Below, one piece after another: positions 36,557 to 44,886 of a stretch of 64,000 nucleotides of DNA. The notes beneath the pieces were generated by a model. The model did no database searches, had not been told where the DNA came from, and saw only the letters and a list, made by a program, of their open reading frames with translations. The position numbers and the translations under genes were made by a program. Within the stretch, counting starts at the first letter, position 1, and the number at the start of each line of letters is the position of its first letter. This stretch comes from Smithellaceae bacterium (GTDB lineage Bacteria; Desulfobacterota; Syntrophia; Syntrophales; Smithellaceae): the NCBI GenBank assembly GCA_030690945.1, contig JAUYFM010000049.1:1-64000 (forward strand), given 5' to 3'.

Positions 36557-36624
36557 GTAGGGAACGGTCTTGCCACCCGCATGGGTGGTCGCGATAACCT
36601 AAAGGTCACAAGACCGTTCCCTAC
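36557..36624. repeat. Family B palindromic repeat (GTAGGGAACGGTC arms)
   Basis: Perfect 14-bp arms 36557-36570 and 36611-36624. The inside carries CCACCC-GCAT-GGGTGG (36573-36588). The arm also forms the centre of a perfect palindrome at 58716-58745, and the inner 22 nt recurs at 62087-62108. It ends 17 nt before the flavodoxin ATG. Confidence 0.72.
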
Positions 36625-36640
36625 TCCTTTGTGGCAACCT

Positions 36641-37096
36641 ATGACCCGCATATTAATCGTTTACTATTCCCAGACCGGCCACACAGAGCAAATGGCAGAG
36701 GCCATCGCCGAAGGCGCAAAGGCCATCGAAGACGTAACAGTCATCCTGAAAAAAGCCGGCGACGCGACACTCGATGACCTTCTAGCCTGCAACGGTCTGG
36801 CTATCGGCACGCCGGAAAACTTCGGCTACATGTCCGGCATGATCAAGGATTTTTTCGACCGGACCTACGCTGGGGCGCAGGACAAAGTTTTCCGCAAACC
36901 CTATGTCGTTTTCATCAGTGCGGGCAACGACGGCTCAGGCGCGCTCAAAGCCATCGAGCGCATCGCCCTGGGATACAAATTCAAAAACGTTTTCACCCCT
37001 GTCATTGCCAAAGGAAAAATCACCGGAGAAATCCTAGAACAATGCCGCGAGCTGGGCGGGACGCTGGCCGGCGGGTGTGCAATGGGAATCTATTAA
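36641..37096 (+). CDS. Flavodoxin/WrbA-like flavoprotein
   Basis: 151-residue FMN protein of the flavodoxin fold. FMN phosphate loop YSQTGHTEQMA (9-19), the middle loop GTPENFGYMSGMIKDF and a final FISAGNDGSGAL segment. This is the pattern of NAD(P)H-quinone oxidoreductase-like or flavodoxin-type proteins in anaerobes. The start ATG 36641 gives the canonical N-terminus MTRILIVYYSQTG; it lies just after the family B repeat and has no strong Shine-Dalgarno, so expression level is uncertain. Confidence 0.85.
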   Translation: MTRILIVYYSQTGHTEQMAEAIAEGAKAIEDVTVILKKAGDATLDDLLACNGLAIGTPENFGYMSGMIKDFFDRTYAGAQDKVFRKPYVVFISAGNDGSGALKAIERIALGYKFKNVFTPVIAKGKITGEILEQCRELGGTLAGGCAMGIY

Positions 37097-37118
37097 AAGG
37101 CTGGCCCTATTTTCTGAC

Positions 37119-37160
37119 CTGACCACCTGATGACCTGGAGGTCACACGAGGTGGCGCGAG
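37119..37160. repeat. Family C 42-nt dispersed repeat, copy 1
   Basis: 39 of 42 nt match the reverse complement of 58779-58820. Contains TGACCTGGAGGTCA. It lies between the flavodoxin and lepB genes. Confidence 0.72.
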
Positions 37161-37246
37161 GCTGTAAGTTTTTAGTAAAGCTGACGGGGTAACGAGTGGC
37201 GGAAAAACCAAAACATTTCCCATCAACTGGATATTATTGGAGCATC

Positions 37247-37879
37247 ATGAAAGAAACTAAATTGTCACCGGTAAAAACAAAATCAAAAATTAGAGAATTT
37301 GTTGAAGCAATCCTGACGGCTTTCCTGATCGCCGCCTTTATCATCTCATTTGTGGTCCAGGCGTTTAAAATACCGTCCGGCTCCATGATTCCGACCCTGC
37401 TGGTCGGCGATCATCTTTTCGTCAACAAATTTATTTACGGCGTAAAAATCCCGTACTTCAGAATAACGATCATACCGATTACCGATCCAAAAAGAGGCGA
37501 CGTCATCGTTTTTATTTACCCGCAGGACCGATCCAAAGATTTCATCAAACGCGTCATCGGCACAGCCGGCGATAAGATTGAAATGAAAAACAAAAAACTA
37601 TTCATCAATGATCAGGTTTATACGGATACTTTCGGCATTTATAACGACGATGCGATTTATCCGGCCGATGCGCAGCCGCGTGATAATTTCGGGCCGGTGA
37701 CGGTTCCGCAGGGTTCTCTTTTTGTCATGGGTGATAATCGCGATCATAGTCTGGACAGCCGCTTCTGGGGATTTGTCGATTTGAAGGACGTTCAGGGCAA
37801 GGCATTTATTATTTACTGGTCATGGGATGCAGAAGAAAAGAATGTCCGTTGGGACCGCCTGGCTAAACTGATCAAATAA
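37247..37879 (+). CDS. lepB: Signal peptidase I
   Basis: Membrane serine protease that cleaves Sec and Tat signal peptides. Start ATG 37247 is favoured because GGAG lies 5 nt upstream and it gives a short N-tail, a single transmembrane segment (about 18-37) and catalytic Ser46 in IPSGSM, and Lys101 in DFIKRVIG. GDNRDHSLDSRFWG is the family box E. 210 residues. The GTG at 37196, 17 codons upstream, is weaker. Cell location: cytoplasmic membrane with the active site on the outside. Confidence 0.94.
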   Translation: MKETKLSPVKTKSKIREFVEAILTAFLIAAFIISFVVQAFKIPSGSMIPTLLVGDHLFVNKFIYGVKIPYFRITIIPITDPKRGDVIVFIYPQDRSKDFIKRVIGTAGDKIEMKNKKLFINDQVYTDTFGIYNDDAIYPADAQPRDNFGPVTVPQGSLFVMGDNRDHSLDSRFWGFVDLKDVQGKAFIIYWSWDAEEKNVRWDRLAKLIK

Positions 37880-38287
37880 CGGCGGGGGATCATAATATGA
37901 ACACGTTAGGACGGAGTGCAGGGCAGCGAATCCATAAAAAGCTGGCTATTTGTAAGCACCTACCTATACACTTTTGAGTTTGAAATTGCATTGAGGATTA
38001 CCACTTCAAATTAGCAACCTTTCCTGACTCGGCCAGTTTGTGGAGGAAGTTACAAATACTGTCTCCACGAATTCACGGCATACCTCTTTGATTCAGAACC
38101 TTATTCCATTTCGAATAATAAGATCAGCTAATTTTCATCAAATTTGAGATTTGGCTCCAAATCTCTGGCATACATTTTCATTGCGTTAATCAAAGCCACT
38201 TCTTTCGGCTCGGTTTTGCAATGCCTTTTATATATGCGAGAATTATTTATATATCTATTTTAGCATTACAGAAAAACTTTCAAGGTT
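37880..38287. other. Gap without recognisable gene
   Basis: About 410 nt between lepB and the CoA-transferase gene, both ending here (convergent). AT-rich from 37960. I see no convincing ORF, RNA gene or repeat; no strong terminator. Confidence 0.6.
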
Positions 38288-39574
38288 TTAAATCAATATG
38301 TGATGAACCTCGTATGCCTTTTTTTCGAGTTTACCCCTTATATCGGGATGAGCGATATTGATGAGCGCCTTCATCCTGTCGCGGACGGTTTTGCCTCTGA
38401 GAGAGGCAATCCCGTAATCGGTTACTATATAATCCACGTCATTCCGTGAAGTCGTAACTGCCGCACCTTCTTTAAGGGTTGGAACGATCCTTGATAGGCC
38501 ACCTTTTGCTGTCGCGGGAAGAGCTATAACTGCTTTCCCCCCCTGCGACATACGTGCGCCCCTCACAAAATCGAGCTGTCCGCCTACACCACTGAATTGT
38601 TTCGGGCCTAATGTGTCCGCACACACCTGTCCTAGGAGGTCAACCTCAATGGCCGAGTTGATGGCAACCATGTTTTTGTTCTGGGCAATAATATATGGAT
38701 TATTTGTATAGTCAACGGTACGCATCTCAATAATGGAGTTATCATCAATCCAGTCGTAGAACTCTCGCGAACCCATGAGAAAACTGACGACTATTTTTCC
38801 TTTATGAAAATTTTTCTTCCTTCCATTAATAATGCCCTTCTCTACAAGGTGTTTCACCCCATCGGATATCATCTCCGAGTGGATACCGAGGTCTTTCAGG
38901 CCGCCAATGTTTTTCAATACTGCATCAGGTATTCCGCCAATGCCCAATTGGAGACAGGAACCGTCTTCTATGAGTTCAGTCACATGTTTCCCAATAGTTC
39001 TTTCCACTTCTGTCATTTCTGTTCCTTTGAGTTCTGCTATGGGCACATCCACTTCGACAAAATAGTCTATTTCTGAAACATGCACAAAGGACTCTCCGTG
39101 GGTTCTCGGCATCGTTTTGTTTATCTCTGCAATAACAATTTTTGCACATTCCACAGCTTTCTTTGTATAGTCAACAGACACCCCCAGACTGCAATAACCG
39201 TTTTTGTCGGGAGGCGAAACAGTTACCATTGCTACGTCCACCGGGAGCAGCGTATCAAAGAGAAAAGGAATCTCGCTGAATATATAGGGAATATAATCTG
39301 CCCTATTCTCCCATATGGCCTCTCTCGTTGGCGCACCGGAAAATAATGCAACATGCCTGAAGCTTTTAGCGTATTCGGGACGGCAATATAAGGCTTCACC
39401 CATGGGTACCATGTGAACAATCTGCACGTCATTCAGTTCATTCACCCTTTTCATTAATTCGCCCGGCAAAACTCTCGGTTCTCCGCACGCATGGGAAAAT
39501 ACAATCCGGTCACCTGATCTGACCTTTTTTACGGCCTCATAAGCGGAGCACAAACGTTCTTTGTAACTATTCAT
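38288..39574 (-). CDS. 4-hydroxybutyrate/acetyl-CoA-type CoA-transferase (Cat/AbfT family)
   Basis: 428-residue class I CoA-transferase of the acetyl-CoA hydrolase/transferase type, related to 4-hydroxybutyrate CoA-transferase (AbfT, Cat2). Features: SHACGEPRVLPGELMKR at 28-44, LGIGGIPDAVL near 216 and the GIHSEMISDG segment with the likely catalytic Glu near 236, as in AbfT. It probably moves CoA from acetyl-CoA or another donor onto a short-chain acid. It lies in the minus-strand region with livKHMGF and abfD lies 21 kb away, so a pathway link to 4-hydroxybutyrate is possible but unproven. Good Shine-Dalgarno (AAAGGAGG) before the ATG. Confidence 0.88.
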   Translation of the reverse strand: MNSYKERLCSAYEAVKKVRSGDRIVFSHACGEPRVLPGELMKRVNELNDVQIVHMVPMGEALYCRPEYAKSFRHVALFSGAPTREAIWENRADYIPYIFSEIPFLFDTLLPVDVAMVTVSPPDKNGYCSLGVSVDYTKKAVECAKIVIAEINKTMPRTHGESFVHVSEIDYFVEVDVPIAELKGTEMTEVERTIGKHVTELIEDGSCLQLGIGGIPDAVLKNIGGLKDLGIHSEMISDGVKHLVEKGIINGRKKNFHKGKIVVSFLMGSREFYDWIDDNSIIEMRTVDYTNNPYIIAQNKNMVAINSAIEVDLLGQVCADTLGPKQFSGVGGQLDFVRGARMSQGGKAVIALPATAKGGLSRIVPTLKEGAAVTTSRNDVDYIVTDYGIASLRGKTVRDRMKALINIAHPDIRGKLEKKAYEVHHILI

Positions 39575-39948
39575 CCTTTCCTCCTTTACTGGGGCTCACG
39601 TCGCCCTCTCCCCGGGCAAAGCCACGACCCGCAAGCGGGTACCCCGACCTTCCTTTCTCGCTCGCGAAACTCGCTAAATAACTGCTTAAACGATTCATCC
39701 AGAACTTCTTGCTAACTCAGGATAATGGTCATACCTTTAGCATTATCAACCGGGTTTTCTTAGTTAAACAAGCTCTGGAACATTCATTCACCATTATTGA
39801 TATGTTTTCGCGGGGGATATCATCGGTGAGAAGGGCTTCCAAGGCTTTCTTTACATCTTTCGCGTGTACACGGTGTGATGCGGATATGCATCAGATAAAA
39901 ACATCGGGTTTGTTGTTTACCTCAAAACTCATAACTCAAAACCGTCTT
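39575..39948. other. Gap between CoA-transferase gene and livF
   Basis: 374 nt. Hairpin ACCCGCAAGCGGGT at 39626-39639. On the minus strand between about 39906 and 39729 one frame reads ASHRVHAKDVKKALEALLTD followed by coding-like residues, possibly a decayed gene tail; no family and no start found. Otherwise nothing. Confidence 0.5.
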
Positions 39949-40659
39949 TTACACTGCCAGATATTGTTTCTTTATGGCATCGTCTTTTTTGAATGTTTCA
40001 ATATCCGCTTCATACCTGATGTGGCCTTTATCTATAATGGCAACACAGTCTGAAACAGCCATGGCGAATTTGATATTCTGTTCTGAAAGCAGTATCGTAG
40101 TTCCCACCTCTTTCAGTTTTAAAACGAGGTCTTTCAAGGTTTTCACCATAACAGGGCTCAGCCCTTCGGTAGGCTCATCAAGAAGGAGCACCACCGGATT
40201 CCCCATGAGGGTTCTCGCTATGGTAAGCATCTGCTGCTCGCCGCCGGATAACGTTCCGCCCTGCCTGGACTGGAAATCCTTCAAAACAGGGAAGAACTCA
40301 TACACCAGATCAAGGTTCCAGATACCTTTCCTACTTTTACCCATTGAAACACCCAGAATCAAATTTTCTTTTACCGTGAGAGGCCCGAAAATCTTACGGT
40401 CTTCGGGAACAAGACCAAGGCCAAGGCGGGCAATCTTAAACGTTTTCATCCCTGTAATATCCTGCCCCTTAAAGTATACTTTCCCTTTTTTCGGCACAAT
40501 ATCCATAATAAGGGTTTTAAAGGTTGTACTCTTACCGGCGCCATTCCGGCCCATGAGACAGAGTGTCTCACCTTCGTTGACGGTCAAGTTTACGTCGAAC
40601 AATATGTGGCTTTTCCCATAATAGGAATTTATATTTTCAGCGACCAGAAAATCAGCCAT
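39949..40659 (-). CDS. livF: LIV-type ABC transporter ATP-binding protein LivF
   Basis: 236-residue cytoplasmic ATPase, last of five transporter genes. Walker A GRNGAGKST at 38-46, LSGGEQQ at about 140, Walker B VVLLLDEPTEG at about 158, and the LivF-type VPEDRKIF. Directly follows livG with one intervening nucleotide. With livG it forms the ATPase pair energising the LivHM permease; the substrate is set by the binding protein gene at 43280. Confidence 0.95.
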   Translation of the reverse strand: MADFLVAENINSYYGKSHILFDVNLTVNEGETLCLMGRNGAGKSTTFKTLIMDIVPKKGKVYFKGQDITGMKTFKIARLGLGLVPEDRKIFGPLTVKENLILGVSMGKSRKGIWNLDLVYEFFPVLKDFQSRQGGTLSGGEQQMLTIARTLMGNPVVLLLDEPTEGLSPVMVKTLKDLVLKLKEVGTTILLSEQNIKFAMAVSDCVAIIDKGHIRYEADIETFKKDDAIKKQYLAV

Positions 40660-40660
40660 T

Positions 40661-41416
40661 TTACAATACCTCTTTTCCTAGATAGGCTTCTATTACCGTT
40701 TCGTGCTGTCGTATGTAATCGGGCGGTCCTTCAGCAATAAGCTGTCCCTGCACCAATACCCTGATAATTTCTGCAATACCGAAAACTATATCCATATCGT
40801 GCTCGATGAATATCGTTGTTAACTGGAAATATTCATGGAGTTCTTTCAGGAGATGCATCATCTTGATCCGCTCATCGGGGGCCATCCCTGCAGTCGGTTC
40901 ATCAAGAAGCAGTATTTTCGGGTTCAATGTTAATGCTATTGCGATATCGAGAATTTTTGTATCTCCGTGTGATAATTCTGAAGCCTTCAGGTCTTTGCAA
41001 TGAGAAAGTCCTATTTTATCAAGGATAAACCCTGCATGTTCACGGGCATCCTTGAAAGCCATTCTATCGGCAAAAATCTTTGCATTCTTTCTGAAATTCG
41101 AAAGGGCTGCCAGATATACATTATCAAAAACAGTTTCCTCGAGAAAAAGGCTCGACACCTGAAAGGCACGCACCATCCCAAGCTTTACTATCTTCTCCGG
41201 TTTTTCACTTGTTATGTCCTGATCTTCATATATAACGGTACCATCGTCAGAGGGGATAAAACCCGTTATAAGATTGAAAAAGGTCGTTTTCCCCGCCCCG
41301 TTAGGCCCGATAATCGCTGACATCTCGCCCTTTTTGACACTGATACTTACATGGTTTGCCACATGAATGCCGCCGAAATGCTTGTCAATGTTTTTAATTT
41401 CAAGAATTACAGACAA
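40661..41416 (-). CDS. livG: LIV-type ABC transporter ATP-binding protein LivG
   Basis: 251-residue ATPase. Walker A GPNGAGKTT at 37-45, LivG-type FNLITGF segment, signature LSHGDTK (His for Gly is common in LivG), Walker B ILLLDEPTAGM near 168 and the EHDMDIVF switch. Minus-strand operon partner of livF, livM, livH and livK. Confidence 0.95.
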   Translation of the reverse strand: MSVILEIKNIDKHFGGIHVANHVSISVKKGEMSAIIGPNGAGKTTFFNLITGFIPSDDGTVIYEDQDITSEKPEKIVKLGMVRAFQVSSLFLEETVFDNVYLAALSNFRKNAKIFADRMAFKDAREHAGFILDKIGLSHCKDLKASELSHGDTKILDIAIALTLNPKILLLDEPTAGMAPDERIKMMHLLKELHEYFQLTTIFIEHDMDIVFGIAEIIRVLVQGQLIAEGPPDYIRQHETVIEAYLGKEVL

Positions 41417-41436
41417 CTTCCGTCTCCTTTCCCTCT

Positions 41437-42366
41437 TTAGTTCTTGTTGCCAGCCAAACGCTTAATCCCCAGTACGCCTCTCGGGAAGAGCAGGACAACG
41501 ATGAGCACCACCACGCCGATACTGAACGACCAGTATTCGGTGTATTTTCCTACTATTGTCTCTAATCCGGTAAGGATGCCGGCGCCAACAACAGGACCAA
41601 AGAAAGTCCCCATACCGCCTATGGTTGCCATGAGAATTGCATTCCCTGATGTCGGCCAGTGCAGCATATCAGGATGGATACTTCCATCAAGACCGGCGTA
41701 GAGCCCGCCTGCTACACCCGTAAAGAAGGCCGATATAACAAACGCCTTGAGCTGATTTTTATATACGTTTAAACCAAGGAAGGTTATCCTTTGAGGGTTC
41801 TGCCTTATACAATTCAAAACGGACCCGAACGGGGATCTTCGTATCCTCCATAGAATATACATGCAGATAGTGACCACTATGAAGCAGAATAGATAATACT
41901 TCGTTACACTTCCGGCAAGCATGGCAGGTTTTGCTATTGCCTGAATACCGTCATCGCCGCCCGTGAAGTGATAGAGTTTGAAGGTAAGACCCCACGCCAA
42001 TTGCGCAAAAGCCAGCGTAAGCATAGTGAAATAGATGCCTGTTAACCTGAGGGTCAAGAGCCCGATAAAAACAGAGACAAGAGCGGCTCCGGCTGCACCG
42101 AGTACTATAAAAAGAAGAAAGAATTCCGGGCCTGTTGCCTTGACAAGCATACCGGTAATATAGGCGCCTATGCCGTAAAAAAGCGCATGCCCGAATGATA
42201 CAAGCCCCGTTGTTCCATATAAAAGATTAAAGGCAACAGCATAAAGACTGAAAATGATAACCCTCGCAACGAGGTGAATGTAATGGGTACCTGGATCTAC
42301 AATAAGTATTCCAAGAAAGAATACGAAATAACAAACCCAGGGCAGGTAATCTTTCAATTTTTTCAA
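41437..42366 (-). CDS. livM: LIV-type ABC transporter permease LivM
   Basis: 309-residue inner-membrane protein with about eight to ten hydrophobic spans. Conserved GLVSFGHALFYGIGAYI near 55 and GGMGTFFGPVVGAGIL near 250, the EAA-type loop region of LivM. Lies between livG and livH with only 4 nt to livH, so it belongs to one transcript. Confidence 0.94.
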   Translation of the reverse strand: MKKLKDYLPWVCYFVFFLGILIVDPGTHYIHLVARVIIFSLYAVAFNLLYGTTGLVSFGHALFYGIGAYITGMLVKATGPEFFLLFIVLGAAGAALVSVFIGLLTLRLTGIYFTMLTLAFAQLAWGLTFKLYHFTGGDDGIQAIAKPAMLAGSVTKYYLFCFIVVTICMYILWRIRRSPFGSVLNCIRQNPQRITFLGLNVYKNQLKAFVISAFFTGVAGGLYAGLDGSIHPDMLHWPTSGNAILMATIGGMGTFFGPVVGAGILTGLETIVGKYTEYWSFSIGVVVLIVVLLFPRGVLGIKRLAGNKN

Positions 42367-42370
42367 AGCG

Positions 42371-43255
42371 TTATTTCCTCCCCACCATTTTTTTCGATAG
42401 AAGTCCTTCAGGTTTTACGATCAAGACTATAATCATAACGATAAAGGTAAGGACGGTAGCCATTTCAGGCATCCAGAGGATTCCGAAAGAGAGAACTTCA
42501 CCAATAATTAAAGCACCAAGCAGGGCACCCCAGAAATTGCCAAACCCTCCAATAACTACTACAATCATAGAGTCAATAATTATTTCAATTCCAGCACCGG
42601 GCGTAACTGTTCTCAAAGGTGCTGCCAGCACGCCGGCAAGTCCACCCATGGCCGTTGCCACTCCAAAAACGAGTGTCATGATCATGGGGACATTCGTTCC
42701 GAGCAGACCGAGCATATTTCTGTCGAGAGACGAAGCCCTCACCATTTTTCCTTTGTCCGTTTTCGTGAGAAAATACCATGCGAACAAAACAACGAGCATG
42801 CCAACCACGATGATGAAAATATTGTAAGTCGGAACAATTGTTGTTCCTAAGTTCAAAGAGCCCATAAGGGCATCGGGCTTAGGTATGGTCTTATACTCAG
42901 GGCCCCAGATAAACTTTACCACGTCGTCGATGATGAGTATGAATGCGTATGTCATGAGTAATTGAAACGCGCCTTCCTGATCCCTCCCGTAAATGCGCCT
43001 GAGAAAAAGGACCTCAATCACCATTCCTACTATCCCCGCACCTATAACACCAACGAGAAGCCCTACCCAGAAATTATTAAATACCTGCATAAGCTGATAG
43101 GTAAAGTATGTACCCAGGAGGTAGAAGGAACCATGCGCGAAATTCAGGACATTTACCACGCCGAATATGAGGGTAAGGCCGCTTGCGACAAGAAATAACA
43201 ACATGGCAACGGAAAGACCACTGACAAACTGTGCAATTAATGTATTAAAATCCAT
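42371..43255 (-). CDS. livH: LIV-type ABC transporter permease LivH
   Basis: 294-residue inner-membrane protein. Conserved ASGLTLIFGVVNVLNFAHGSFYLLG at the N-terminus and GGFGNFWGALLGALIIG near 235, the usual LivH pattern. Partner of livM in the LivHM permease heterodimer. Follows livK by 24 nt and precedes livM. Confidence 0.95.
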   Translation of the reverse strand: MDFNTLIAQFVSGLSVAMLLFLVASGLTLIFGVVNVLNFAHGSFYLLGTYFTYQLMQVFNNFWVGLLVGVIGAGIVGMVIEVLFLRRIYGRDQEGAFQLLMTYAFILIIDDVVKFIWGPEYKTIPKPDALMGSLNLGTTIVPTYNIFIIVVGMLVVLFAWYFLTKTDKGKMVRASSLDRNMLGLLGTNVPMIMTLVFGVATAMGGLAGVLAAPLRTVTPGAGIEIIIDSMIVVVIGGFGNFWGALLGALIIGEVLSFGILWMPEMATVLTFIVMIIVLIVKPEGLLSKKMVGRK

Positions 43256-43279
43256 ACCTGAGCCCTATTCCTTTGCTGA

Positions 43280-44524
43280 TTACTTACCCTTTACCTTCGT
43301 CATATAGTCAATGTATTCAAAATTCGGCCAGAGTTTGTCGGCAGGATACACTTTAAGGTTGCCCAGCATAAACTTTGCGGGCGGGAATTTATCATTCTTT
43401 ACCGTTGTACCAATGGCCTGTACCTGGACAATCTGATGTGTCTTCGGATCGATATAGGAGGTAAATCCCGGTGGATCCTCAGGACACTGAATCTTCATGC
43501 CTTCCAGAGCTTTCACAAGTGCCTCTGTATCGTTTGCATTGCCGACCTTCCTTATGGCCTCAGCGATCATGTGGATACCCACATAGGCGCCTTCCGCTGC
43601 ATAGGAGGGATATCTGCCGGCAGCCTTGTAAAATTTGTCTACATAAGCCTTGTTTGCAGGAGTCTCAGGCCAATTGTTGTGGTGGCGAGCAGACATAATA
43701 ATGCCTTCAGGCATATCGGAGCCGAGTGCAGCCATTGCCTCATAGTTTCCGCCTGCATCAACATGGAAATATTTCATCTTGCCGAAAAGGCCGTACGGTT
43801 TTGCCTGTTTGATAAAGGAAACGGTGTCTCCACCCCAGAAACCAACTATCAGAATATCCGGGGCTGCTTTCATAATCGCGGTAATATAGGATGTATAATC
43901 CGGTTCATAGAGTTTCGGCCAATATTCACCGACAACTTCATACTTTACTCCCAGCTTGTCGAGACCCCACTTTACTTCCATCCACTGGTCTCTTCCATAC
44001 GCGTAGTCTGGGCCGATATAGGCGATCTTCTTCCAGTTCTTCACTTCATCCTTCAGGTACATGGCGCCCGCCATCATCGACTGAAAGGTGTTATTGCTGC
44101 TTCTGAAATAGTATTTATGAAATTTGTTGGCCGTTAAATCTGTTGCAGCGTGGTCTGAACCGACAAAGATAACCTTATTCTCTTTACTGACCTCCGTTAC
44201 AGCAAGGCCGATCGCCGATGAAATAATACCAAAAAGAAATTTACATTTTTCATCGGTGATATACCGTTTCGCAACACTGACAGCATACAGGGGGTTCTTG
44301 TCATCGGTAATGATTACTTCTAATTTAGCGCCATCTGGCAACCCCTTTGCATTTACTTCATCCAGTGCAATCTTGATGGCAACCTCCGAGTCCTTACCAT
44401 ACTGTCCTCCACGGCCTGTCATGGTGTAGAGCGCACCGATCTTGATTGTCTCGGCACCATAGACGGCTGTAAGAGGGGACAATACTGCTAAAATAAGCAA
44501 TAACGAAATAAGCTTGTGTTTCAT
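43280..44524 (-). CDS. livK: LIV-type ABC transporter substrate-binding protein
   Basis: 414-residue periplasmic precursor. Signal peptide about 1-23 (LISLLLILAVLSPLTAVYG then AETIKIG), mature type 1 periplasmic fold starting TIKIGALYTMTGRGGQYG. First gene of livKHMGF. A sigma-54 promoter sits about 55-70 nt upstream and the activator gene is further upstream, so expression probably needs an enhancer-bound activator. The sequence differs clearly from the binding protein at 855, suggesting a different ligand. Shine-Dalgarno GGAGG lies before the ATG. Confidence 0.94.
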   Translation of the reverse strand: MKHKLISLLLILAVLSPLTAVYGAETIKIGALYTMTGRGGQYGKDSEVAIKIALDEVNAKGLPDGAKLEVIITDDKNPLYAVSVAKRYITDEKCKFLFGIISSAIGLAVTEVSKENKVIFVGSDHAATDLTANKFHKYYFRSSNNTFQSMMAGAMYLKDEVKNWKKIAYIGPDYAYGRDQWMEVKWGLDKLGVKYEVVGEYWPKLYEPDYTSYITAIMKAAPDILIVGFWGGDTVSFIKQAKPYGLFGKMKYFHVDAGGNYEAMAALGSDMPEGIIMSARHHNNWPETPANKAYVDKFYKAAGRYPSYAAEGAYVGIHMIAEAIRKVGNANDTEALVKALEGMKIQCPEDPPGFTSYIDPKTHQIVQVQAIGTTVKNDKFPPAKFMLGNLKVYPADKLWPNFEYIDYMTKVKGK

Positions 44525-44578
44525 GAAAACCTCCTGTTTAAATTTTATTTTGAAGTAATCAAACCACGTTCTTTATTT

Positions 44579-44594
44579 AGCAATTTATATGCCA
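44579..44594 (-). promoter_or_regulatory. Sigma-54 promoter of livKHMGF
   Basis: On the minus strand TGGCAT-ATAAA-TTGCT matches the -24/-12 consensus TGGCAC-N5-TTGCW at 10 of 11 fixed positions, with GG and GC exactly 10 nt apart. The start point would be about 44568, some 45 nt before the livK ATG. A sigma-54 activator gene lies directly upstream. Confidence 0.85.
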
Positions 44595-44855
44595 CTGGAC
44601 ATATGGACATATTTCTGTCAAACAGATCAAAAAAGTAATTTTGTTCTTGAAATCTATGCTCTATAATCCCAAATTCCAAATAAACTCCAATAATCACGAG
44701 CTAAACTGCACATGTTGAATGCTTTTCCTACCTAGTTATTGTGATTTGTGATTTGTCTGTAATTTTATGTACCCACCTGCGGCGGGTGTTGGTTATTGGT
44801 TATTACATACATGTGCTTGGAGTTTAGAATTCAGCACCTTTTATGATACTTTTTT

Positions 44856-44883
44856 CAAAATGATGCATTATTACATCATTTTG
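44856..44883. promoter_or_regulatory. 10-bp inverted repeat between activator gene and livK
   Basis: Perfect arms CAAAATGATG (44856-44865) and CATCATTTTG (44874-44883) with an 8-nt spacer, 3 nt after the activator stop and about 290 nt upstream of the sigma-54 start point. Could be the activator's enhancer site or a weak terminator (no clear T-run). Confidence 0.45.
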
Positions 44884-44886
44884 ATG

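Noticed and set aside
39709..40053. Plus-strand ORF across the livF tail
   Set aside because: Antisense to livF; no motif.
43436..44137. Plus-strand frame of 233 codons
   Set aside because: Antisense shadow of livK; composition and motifs belong to the minus strand.
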